A stretch of 31,197 bases of DNA, taken from Mangrovibacterium sp047972415. Its GTDB lineage: Bacteria > Bacteroidota > Bacteroidia > Bacteroidales > Prolixibacteraceae. The position numbers and the translations under genes were made by a program. How positions within the stretch are numbered: the stretch's first letter is position 1; each line of letters starts with the position of its first letter. The notes beneath the pieces were generated by a model that saw only the letters and a list, made by a program, of their open reading frames with translations, was not told the DNA's origin and did not search any database. Below, in pieces: positions 1 through 8,500 of this stretch. Where the stretch lies: contig JBKEAN010000063.1 in NCBI GenBank assembly GCA_047972415.1, forward strand, positions 1 through 31,197, read 5' to 3'.

Positions 1-1
1 A

Positions 2-685
2 ATTCGCGAAAATCAGGCCGACAAAGAGAAAACACGCCTCGTTCGCAAACAGCTCGAAACATTTAAAGAAGAACTAAGTGAACCCGATGAGGAGCAGGAC
101 GAGTGGATACAGCGCAAAATTGACAAGCTGAAACAAAAACAGCAACAGCGAAAAGAAAAGAAAGCAAACCCGGCCGGGGCCGAAACGCCTTCAACCCCAA
201 AACTAACCGAGGACAAAGAACTGGAGCAGGGCGACAAAGTGCGGATTGAAGGGCAGGACAGCATTGGCGAGGTGCTGGAGCTGAATGATAAAAACGCTAT
301 CGTAGCTTTTGGGCAGCTCCGCACATCGGTGAGCCGCAAAAAGCTGCAAGTGGTATCGAACAACGAAGCCCGGCGCGAGCAAAAAAACTATAACCAGACC
401 AAAGCCAACATTAACAAAAGCCTTTCGGAGAAGCGGCTGGTGTTTAAATCCGAAATTGATGTACGCGGACAACGGGCCGAGGAAGCCATTTCAAACATCC
501 AGACTTTTATTGACGAAGCCATTATGCTGAACATTCACGAACTTCGCATTTTGCACGGAAAAGGGAATGGTATATTGAAAGAAGTGCTTCGCAACTTTCT
601 GAAAGCCGACCCCGCAGTGCGTTCGTTCCGCGACGAGCATGTACAGTTTGGCGGTGCCGGTATTACCATTGTGGAGTTGGGTTAG
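2..685 (+). CDS. mutS2: Endonuclease MutS2, C-terminal part (5' truncated by window)
   Basis: The reading frame is open from base 2, so the N-terminal MutS core and ATPase lie outside the window. What is visible is a charged K/E/Q-rich coiled-coil-like stretch (about residues 1-70), a small beta-rich KOW-like segment (QGDKVRIEGQDSIGEVLEL), then a C-terminal Smr domain. The Smr hallmarks are DVRGQRAEEA and the HGKGNG loop, followed by the closing GAGITIVELG. In the MutS2 family the Smr domain is the nuclease module. MutS2 proteins act in suppression of homologous recombination and, in some bacteria, in rescue of collided ribosomes. The stop codon is TAG at 683-685. A hairpin-rich repeat starts about 15 bases downstream. 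The family call is strong; which of the two roles applies here cannot be told. Confidence 0.93.
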   Translation: MRENQADKEKTRLVRKQLETFKEELSEPDEEQDEWIQRKIDKLKQKQQQRKEKKANPAGAETPSTPKLTEDKELEQGDKVRIEGQDSIGEVLELNDKNAIVAFGQLRTSVSRKKLQVVSNNEARREQKNYNQTKANINKSLSEKRLVFKSEIDVRGQRAEEAISNIQTFIDEAIMLNIHELRILHGKGNGILKEVLRNFLKADPAVRSFRDEHVQFGGAGITIVELG

Positions 686-699
686 TTGCCTGCCAGACT

Positions 700-860
700 A
701 AGCCCTGTCTCGTTCCCGGCAGCTGTCGGGGGAAGGCCTTGCCTCCGGTTTTTCAAAGAACGCGTTGCTAAGTTAGCAAATTCTACCCTGTTTGTCGTTG
801 CAAACGACCCGAAGCAAACCCCCTCGTCTCCGCTAACGCTAAGACGAGGGGTAGGTAGGG
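700..860 (+). repeat. Compound palindromic repeat, copy 1 (four hairpins)
   Basis: This is a direct-repeat partner of 1766-1958. It is a chain of short inverted repeats: CCCGGCAGCTGTCGGG at 715-730, TGCTAAGTTAGCA at 766-778, GTCGTTGCAAACGAC at 794-808, and a long-stem hairpin at 819-851 with arms CCCC(C)TCGTCT and AGACGAGGGG. It begins about 15 bases after the mutS2 stop, so transcripts reading out of mutS2 would carry it and it may act as a terminator or RNA stabiliser. Compared with copy 2 it lacks about 36 bases containing two further hairpins. Its right edge runs into the small gene at 839-1015. Confidence 0.85.
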
Positions 861-1015
861 AACAACCATTCTTCGCCTAGATCTTTAGGAGTTAATCCTT
901 GTTCTGTTCCAATTATTCTGTACTTGTTATTTCCCATATCAAAAGCAATCACAGGCCTTGAAACCTCTGTTCCCTCGTTTAAAAGAGGCATATATATTTG
1001 TATTTGTTTAGTCAT
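839..1015 (-). pseudogene. Small conserved protein, 3' end replaced by repeat sequence (58 codons)
   Basis: An ATG at 1015-1013 opens a 58-residue frame beginning MTKQIQIYMPLLNEG and ending at TAG (841-839). The pattern iyxPLLxEGTxVxRPVxA...YRIxG...EEWxF resembles a widespread small bacterial protein of unknown function that normally continues with a Pro-Gly-x-x-Val-x-Cys ending. Here the frame after EEWLF enters repeat copy 1 at base 860 and ends with PTYPSS, which is repeat-derived. I infer that the repeat replaced the native 3' end, giving a truncated and possibly non-functional gene. The family resemblance is from memory and the function is unknown. An alternative is a short but functional variant. 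Confidence 0.55.
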
Positions 1016-1078
1016 ATTGCTAATATTTAAATCCGTCTCCTCCGACGTGTAATAGTCCGTGCGTTACGTTGTCTATTA

Positions 1079-1110
1079 CCCCCGCTGCCGCGCGATTGTA
1101 TCGCGTGGGC
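1079..1110 (-). repeat. REP-like palindrome, left of the RAYT gene
   Basis: The core CGCGATTGTATCGCG is a palindrome around a 3-base centre, joined to a GC-rich tail CCCCCGCTGCC. Its reverse complement matches the element at 1737-1765 almost base for base (CACGCGATrCAATCGCGCGG followed by AGCGGGG). The two therefore form an inverted pair around the transposase gene, the usual layout of REP sequences around RAYT genes. Confidence 0.8.
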
Positions 1111-1126
1111 TTTGCTGCATTCCATA

Positions 1127-1681
1127 TTACTTAACGATTATGACATCGTTCAACTCCCCCTTTTCTCCCGCATAATCAGCAGCGCTGCTATACATGTAAT
1201 CTTCTGCCCTAAATACCAATCCTGCCTCAACCGGATTTTGATGAATGTAATCAATTTTCTCATCTATCACTTTGTTGCTCCATAATTCTACCGGATGATT
1301 ATCATGTTGCCAAAACTGATATTGATCCACATTCGATGTGCGATTTCCGGCCTTTCTAAATTGTTCAAGTAAAAACTCCTTCCTACTCTCTTGTGGGTTT
1401 TCGATTATTGCCCTTACGATTGCCTTACTGGTAAACCGTTTGAAATCGCCAATTAACAATCCCGGTTTTTGTTCTCCTGCACTCCTAAAAATTAAATGGA
1501 TGTGGCTGGACATGATGCACCAGGCAAATATTTCCATCCCTTTTTCTTTTTGGCAATAATGCAGGCTATCGATGATTATGTTTTTGTATTCGTTACGGAT
1601 AAAGACATCCATCCAGTCAACAACAGCAAAGCTTATAAAATAGACTCCTTCGGGGTTATAAAATTTATAGTTGCGGCTCAT
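1127..1681 (-). CDS. REP-associated tyrosine transposase (RAYT, Y1_Tnp / IS200-like fold)
   Basis: The product is 184 residues, a usual size for the family. It has the HUH-type metal-binding motif H60-I-H62 inside WCIMSSHIHLIF, and the family-typical block YIHQNPVEAGLV (about 145-156) followed by YMYSSAADY. A Tyr in that helix (Tyr145) is a candidate nucleophile, but I cannot fix the catalytic residue by eye. RAYTs are single-copy domesticated relatives of IS200/IS605 transposases that bind and cut REP palindromes as single strands and are thought to spread them. Inverted REP-like palindromes lie 16 bases past its 3' end and 55 bases before its start, which supports the call. The start is ATG at 1681. 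No IS200/IS605 tnpB is nearby. Confidence 0.9.
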   Translation of the reverse strand: MSRNYKFYNPEGVYFISFAVVDWMDVFIRNEYKNIIIDSLHYCQKEKGMEIFAWCIMSSHIHLIFRSAGEQKPGLLIGDFKRFTSKAIVRAIIENPQESRKEFLLEQFRKAGNRTSNVDQYQFWQHDNHPVELWSNKVIDEKIDYIHQNPVEAGLVFRAEDYMYSSAADYAGEKGELNDVIIVK

Positions 1682-1736
1682 GTTTGGATTCGATTAAAGT
1701 AGTACCAGCTAAAAATAAGCAATTACTTTTTAATGA

Positions 1737-1765
1737 CCACGCGATGCAATCGCGCGGGAGCGGGG
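1737..1765 (+). repeat. REP-like palindrome, right of the RAYT gene
   Basis: It reads CCACGCGATGCAATCGCG followed by CGGGAGCGGGG. It is the inverted partner of 1079-1110, with only a few differences. It sits upstream of the RAYT start and directly abuts compound repeat copy 2, so the two element types may be a single composite unit on this side. Confidence 0.8.
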
Positions 1766-1958
1766 AAGCCCTGTCTCGTTCCCGGCAGCTGTCGGGGGAA
1801 GGCCTTGCCTCCGGTTTTTCAAAGAACGCCTTGCTAAGTTAGCAAATTTTGCCGGTACAAACCGGAAACAACTCCCACGCAGTGGATAGTGTCGTTGAAA
1901 ACGACCGGCAGCAAACCCCCTCGTCTCCGCTGGCGCTAAGACGAGGGGGAGGTGGGGG
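1766..1958 (+). repeat. Compound palindromic repeat, copy 2 (six hairpins)
   Basis: It matches copy 1 (700-860) in the same orientation and is longer. Visible hairpins: 1781-1796 (CCCGGCAGCTGTCGGG), 1832-1844 (TGCTAAGTTAGCA), 1852-1865 (CCGGTACAAACCGG), 1875-1885 (CCACGCAGTGG), 1891-1905 (GTCGTTGAAAACGAC) and 1916-1949 (11-bp arms CCCCCTCGTCT/AGACGAGGGGG). The third and fourth are missing from copy 1. The element ends 7 bases short of the stop codon of the immunity gene at 1966, so it also forms the 3' boundary of the toxin locus and could stop its transcription. Confidence 0.85.
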
Positions 1959-1965
1959 CAGGGGA

Positions 1966-2505
1966 TTACTCTAACACATCTTTAAAATATAACCCTTTAA
2001 ACTTTTCCTGTAACAACTCGTCTGCCATCGTCAAACCAACAATTATCAGAGGAGATTTACGGTTATAACTTCCAAAATCAAAACTTGATTTATAAAACAC
2101 GTTTTCACGAAACTTAAATCCTTCTTCAATATAACTTGGGGTCGCCCCAATTACTGCTGCATATCTTTTACAATCGTTACATAAATCAATGAATTGGACA
2201 TCCCTCCTAGCATAATCCAATGAAAAAAAATCCAATACCTCCAGAAAGAAGAAGTCAGGCTCAAGGTTTAAAGCATGAAAATTTAAAGTTTTATATGCTT
2301 TAGTTTCGCAAAAAGACCTAAACCTTTCCGATACTATCAAGTAGCCATCGTAAGTATATGAAACATCATAGTTCCTTTTCTTTAGTTTAAGTTCTGTATT
2401 TACCTTTTGCCTTGTTGCATAATGACATGTTGGGCAACAGTAAGGGTACTGGTCGTGCATAAAGCTCTTATTGTCCTGACCAAATAGTATTTTAGCAATT
2501 ACCAT
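1966..2505 (-). CDS. Putative immunity protein to the RHS nuclease toxin, two CxxC pairs
   Basis: This 179-residue protein has no signal peptide and is encoded directly after the toxin tip of the RHS gene. The start ATG (2505-2503) overlaps the RHS stop in the string ATGGTAA, so the two are likely translationally coupled. Such a gene after an RHS C-terminal toxin is nearly always the cognate immunity gene. Visible features are a CCPTC motif near residue 24 and a CNDC motif near residue 109, suggesting a zinc-binding pair. The C-terminal pattern LLQEKFKGLYFKDVLE recalls Imm11/DUF1629-type immunity proteins. The paired CxxC motifs also recall the double-CXXCG proteins of Myxococcus. These family links are by memory only. 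It would act in the cytoplasm by binding the nuclease domain. Confidence 0.68.
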   Translation of the reverse strand: MVIAKILFGQDNKSFMHDQYPYCCPTCHYATRQKVNTELKLKKRNYDVSYTYDGYLIVSERFRSFCETKAYKTLNFHALNLEPDFFFLEVLDFFSLDYARRDVQFIDLCNDCKRYAAVIGATPSYIEEGFKFRENVFYKSSFDFGSYNRKSPLIIVGLTMADELLQEKFKGLYFKDVLE

Positions 2506-5500
2506 ATCCGAAACTTTAATCCATTATTGTTATAAAAATCATATCGGGCCCTGGGATAAGTCCATTTATTGTTGTCATAAAACAGCTTTAAACTATTAAC
2601 TAACTGTGGTCGAGTAAAGTTACTCTGAATATTTAGACCACTATTGTTACTTTGTGGCCTCATATGGTTCCCATTAGCATCCTGTTGTCCGTATAGAAAA
2701 TCATTCATATCCTTATGCAATTGCCGGTGAGTGGAGGCTTTCATATTTGTTAGGTTTTGGTTCTTATCTCCACCCATAAAAATTGGGTCTGAATGGTGTC
2801 CATGTAGCTTTTCTCCGCTCCAAGGGTCAACTCCTCTATCGCGTGCCATTTTAAGTCCGGAAACGGCACCATTCATAAGGCCTAACCCCGCTCCATATAA
2901 AGCACCTTTGCCACCATCATTAAGTGCTGTTTTCCAGTCACTACCATTGGCTAGCGACATACCTGTTCCTAAAGCAAACCCAGAGGCTGCATTTGTTACG
3001 CTTTGTGTTACCGCTTGCTGAATAACGGGACTGGCAATGCCGGATGTTAAGTTCGATATAACAGGCGAAACTAGGTTGTTTAACTGCCCCCCAAGATAAC
3101 TTGTCGCCACACCCATGGCCGTTGCGCTGCCAACCTGCCACCAATCAATATTACCCCAGCCGTTTTGCGAAACCTGGGCAGTTAGGTTATTTCCAGCTCC
3201 TAAAACCGCAGCCCCTGCATATGGCCCTGCATAATATGTTGCCAGCGCAGCAACCGCACCCGTTGCAAAATACGCACCAGCCGTACCCCATGACGTAACA
3301 TTTCCTTGAATTGCATTAATTGTTAGGTTAATTACGCCCCCAACAAATGCCGCAATCAAGTCGTCAATCCCAAACAGCTCTCCATTCTCGTCGGTGTATT
3401 TGAGCGGGTTATTGACACAATAGCTGTATCTGTTTAGATTCTGACTGAAATCCGGCAACTGAACGTAGTTGTCGGGGCTAAGGAAGCGGCTAACGGCGGG
3501 GTCGTAAAGCCTTCCGTTCATATTCACCAGGCCAAACCAGGTTAAGTGTTCGTGGCCGGTATAGCCACGTCCCAAGAATAGGTCGGGCTCGGCGCCGGGT
3601 GCATAAGCGGTATAGGTAGCGGGGTCGCGCAGGCGGCCCCAGGCATCGTAGCTCAATTCCTGTATCAAAGAACCGCTGCTGTTGGCCACATGGGTAATAC
3701 TGCCCAGGTAATCGCGGCAAAGGTAGTATAACTGCCAGGCACCGCTGGCTTGTTTTACATACACTGCCGGGGCCGAGTAAGCATCGCCTCCAAGGTAAAG
3801 CTTTTCTTTGTTGCCGCCAACAACAGCGATGTCTTTTTCGTACTGCCCGCCCAGGTAATAACGAACCAGCCTAAGGGCATTGTTTTGCTTCAGTTCCATT
3901 TTTACCCGCTGGCCGTTGGCGTTGTAGCTAAAGTTGGCCTGGTAGCCGTTTTCGGTAATGGTTAATGGTTGCTCAAACGAGCTGTAACTTACCTGCTGGG
4001 TACGTAGGGGTACCGCCCCGGTAGCCAGGCTGGCCCCCGACAGGGCATAAGGCCGGCTGGTATCGGTATAATACAAGGTGCCCACATCGGTTTTGCCCGT
4101 CAGGTTGCCTTTGTCGTCGTAGCTGGCTGTATTGGTGCCATAGCTGGTGAGGCGGTTTAGCTGGTCGTAGCCAAAGCTTTCGGTTTTAACGCGGGTATTG
4201 TCGGTGCGGCTAAGCAGGTTGCCGGTGGCGGTGTCGAAGTTATAAGTCGTACTCTGAAAACCATTGGCACCCCGGTAGGTGGGAATACCATAAGCGTTGT
4301 AGGCGTATTGGCGAGTTACAGTTCCGGTAACCACACCTGTGGGCTGCCCCAGCACGTTTTCGGCCGTAAGCTTGAAGATGGACGTGGTCCCGTTCAGCTT
4401 AATTTCGGTGAGTTGCCCGTTGCCATAGCTGTAATGTTCGGCGGTAATGGTACCGTCGTGGTTGGTGTAGGTGAGGGTACCCGGGTTGCCGTCGGCCTGG
4501 TAGGTATAAGCTTTTTCGAGCCAAAGCCCATCGACCCCGGTCTCGCGCTCGGTAAGCAGGCGGCCGTAAGTATCGTAAGTATATGCCGTAGCAGTGCCAT
4601 TGTTACTGGTAAGCGATTTTAGCAAGCCGTCCTCGGTGCGGTAAACATAGCTGGTTGACAGCTCGGGGCAGCTTTTGCTGGTGATGCGCCCGTAGGTATC
4701 GAACACCATGTTGGTTACCCGGCCTTCGGCATCGGTTTGCTGGTTCAGGTTCCCGGCTGTATCGTAGGCGTAGCTGGTTGTTCCGGCCGAGGGGTCAATC
4801 AAGGTTGTTTGCCTCCCGTACTGGTCGTAGCTGATGCTGGTTACCACGCTGCCCGGGGCTTCAATAGATGCCACCTGCCCGTCGGGGCGCAGGGTATAGT
4901 TAATGGTACCTCCCGGGTCGTCCACCCGAACGAGTTTACCCAGTGCATCGGTGGTACGGGCCGTGGCAATGCCCTCTTCGGTGGTGGTGGTTTTCAACCC
5001 GGCATAGGCAAAGCTGGTTATTTTGCCCGAGGCCTGGGTAATGCTCAGCGGCCGGTCGTAACTATCGTACGAATAGCTGCCCCAATAGCTGGCACTGCTG
5101 CCGGTAAAGGGCATGGAGAGCTTTTGCAAGCGCCCGTAGTTGTCAAACTGCTGGTCGGTATAAGCCCAAGTCCCATTGAAGCGTTGCCCGCCTTGCCGCA
5201 CTTCGCGGCCCAGGGCATCGAACCAGGTCTTTTGAGCGGGCTTGCCGGTAGCGGTTTGGCCAATGGCATACAGGGCCGCTGTACCCGGGGCCGCCTCCCA
5301 ACTGTAAGTGGTTTGGGATACCCGGTTCAGGGGGTCGGTTGTTTTGCTGAGCCGCCCAAAGGCATCGTACTCGTAACTGGTTTGTTGCCCCCGGTGGTTT
5401 TTGGTGTAATCGGGCAGGCCATTGGCGGCGTAATGGGTTTCGGAGCTAAAGCCCATCGGGTCGGTTTCGGTTACCAGGTGCCCGTAGGCATCGTAGGTAT

Positions 5501-8500
5501 AGCTGGTTGTAAGCTCTGCCGAACTAAAACGGGTCTCCTTCACGGTCAACACTTTTCCTAAGCTGTCGTAGGTATAGGCCTTTTGCCCGGTTTTATTGCC
5601 CCCGGCATAGGTATAGGTGAGTGTTGGCAAAAACGTGCCGGTAGAAGTAACCACATAGTCCCTGACCGACCACGAAGACCCGTTGCGGGTGGTTGTAACG
5701 GTTTGATCGCGCAAATAGCCCAGCTGGTACGAAGCATCGCTTGTGGAGTTTAGGTAGGCATTGGTTGTTGTAACCGTAATGCCGCCGGAATAGCTACTGG
5801 TTTGCGTGAGTATATTGCCGTAAGTATCGTAGGTGTAGGTATTGCCGACTGTAAGCCCGGTAAGCTTATCGTTAGTGGTTTTGGAGCTCAGCCGTATTTT
5901 TGCTATTTTATTGCTTTGAACGCTAATCGAATAGGTATAGGTATTTTTTACAGCATCCGACTCATCGGATTTGGGTACCATTCCGTTGTAGGGGTCTATA
6001 TCGGTGTAGGCAGAGCGGTTGCGGATGTAATCGTAACTGCTGATACGGCCAAAACCCCTGAAACCCAAACCCTGTTTATGGATAACGGCATTTTGATAGT
6101 TATAGGAAACAAACTCCCGGCGTTGCCCGAGTAGCCAGGCCTCCTGGGAGGACAGCATCCAGATGGGCCCTTCAAAATTCTCGTAAGGGAAAACGGCGCC
6201 ATAACCTTTGGTATAAAGCGGGCCGCTGCTATTATAGGTTCCGCTGTTTAATTTCTGGTAGCTATTGCGGTACTCCAGGCCTAAACTACTGGTGGCAGTA
6301 CTCAGCATCCGCTCCCGGCTATCGTCTCGGGGAAACACATATTTGGTAACAATGCCGTCTTTCAGGCACAGTAACTGGCTAAACGCATTTTCGCTGACAA
6401 TACTGGTTGGTATCAGCTTGGAGTAGCTTGTTTTTGAGCTATACACTTCGGAAAGTGATGACGGTTGCCCGTTTTTGGTCAGGTAAGTATAAAAACCAGA
6501 TGTGGTATAGCGTATCAAGTCGGTAAGCCCGTCGCCGTTAACATCTTGCAGCAACTCTCCGTAATTATCTGCCGTAGAATGGGTGGGACCTGTAAAGGTT
6601 CTCAGCGAAAACATCCCGTTGCCAAGCGAGTGATAGATATGCCAGCTGGTTGACGTTCCCGAAACCGGCGAGACCACCAGGTCAATCAGTCCATCCCCGT
6701 CAAACTCGCCGGGCATCATGTTCTTATTGGCCAGGTCTGCTTTCTTCAGGCCGGTATAGGTGGCTACCTTGCGCATGGTATAGGTGGAGCCCGAAACATC
6801 GAAGGTATAAATGTTGGTGCCCGAATCGTTTATCAGGCAAATGTCGCTTTTGCCATCCCCGTCGTAGTCCATCACAAACAGTTTGTCGGTATTGTTTTCT
6901 GAAGCAACTTTATCTGTTTGTCTGGTACCCATAAAATCATACACGTAGGGAAATACATAGCTTTCAAATAACTTGGTATTGCTCTCCAAATCGAACAGGT
7001 AGCATTTGGAGGTAATGCTGGTGTTCCCAATAGGGTTTTGACAGGATACGGCCAATACCTCCATTTTCCCGTTCCCATTAAAATCACCGGTGAAGTAAAA
7101 CTTCGGGTGAATACTTTTGTTCCCACTGGCATCAGCTACCAATGTGGAGAAGTTATAGGTTCGGGTGTATTTTAGGCCTAATCCCGTATATAGGTTGGGG
7201 GTGTACACCTTAAAGCTCAACTGGTCGTAACTTCCGTTTACCTTATTGTTTACCTTCACCACTTCTTCTTCGTATTTTCCGTCCACATTGGCACTGAAAA
7301 TATCAACAAAACCAGCTTCGGTGACCAGGTTTGGCATTGCGTCAGCAAACGTTCCACTCAAGCCGGCATAAAGAAATATGGTATCGTTGCTGCCATATAG
7401 ATTATCGTAACGGTTTTCGGAATGCGAGAACCATGTTTTATGCTTATAATGGTTCCAGTAAGGGTTTTTATTGGGTAACGAAATCATACCATCGTCATCC
7501 GAGCCATAATCAAACTTTCCCTTGCTTATCCGTATCAAATCGGGCGATGAACCGGCTACGAACCAAGCCAAAAGCTGTACATCGCTTTTTGTATAGGCTG
7601 TTTGGGTATTGTCTGTACCGTAGGTGAATTTAAGGGGGTTGAACGAATTGCCTCCGGCAAAGTAGTCTATCTGGCTGATAACCGAAACATTTTTTGCAGT
7701 GATGTAGCTAAGGCTATAAGCATGCAACACGGTACTCCCATATTTGCAGTTAATCTTGGTCAGCCGTCTGTTTTCATACACCTGTGTACCACCGCTGTAG
7801 GTGTAAAACGCATCGGGCCGGGTGTAATCGTATTCAAAGCTCACACTGGCGCCTGCATTGTCGCCATAGCTTATTGAAACAATATAATAATGGTTGGAGC
7901 CGCCATAAGCGTAATTAATGGTATTCCTCTGCAAGTCGCTTATTTTGGTGAGCGGGTATTCCAGGTATTGGCTGCTCGTGTTTGTGGTAAAACCGTAAAC
8001 CGCCTTTTTCCCGTTGGGGTAAAGCACGTCGAAATACGAAATCACACCCCCTGAAATATAGGCAATCGCCTTTATCTGCCCTTGCTCGCTTTCGTAACGG
8101 ATGGCTGTTGTTGTTGTGCTTAGTTTTATCAGGCGGATGCCATCCAGGGTAAAGGCATCGTCACATGTCATGTTTATCCCGGCCGAGGCCCCATCGTAAT
8201 AAATACTCCGGTTTATCCGGGTAATTTTAGACAGGCCGCTTAGGGTCCAGCCTACCCCCAATGGACCATTAGTCCCCTGGCTGTTATAGGTGAGCGCCAA
8301 TTGGGGTTGGCTACCTTTCGGGCCAGGGTAAACATCGATAGGGACCTGGTAGGTAACCCCACCCGAGGGGGATGTGCCGGCGCTGATGGGGATTTCTCCC
8401 ACGCCTTTGGACTGATCGATGGTTACATCATAAATAATCGGGGGAGCCTCGGGTGCAAGCACGGGGGCATCGTCCAGGGGTAGGTTCTCCGTTTTGCCTT

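Noticed and set aside
686..880. Plus-strand open frame of 64 codons across repeat copy 1
   Set aside because: It lies wholly over the hairpin repeat, has no family features, and its frame is not kept in copy 2.
4737..5561. Long open frame of 274 codons on the plus strand inside the RHS gene
   Set aside because: It is the complement of YD-repeat coding sequence. The G/V-rich composition is a by-product of GC-rich RHS codons and no start signal or family is seen.
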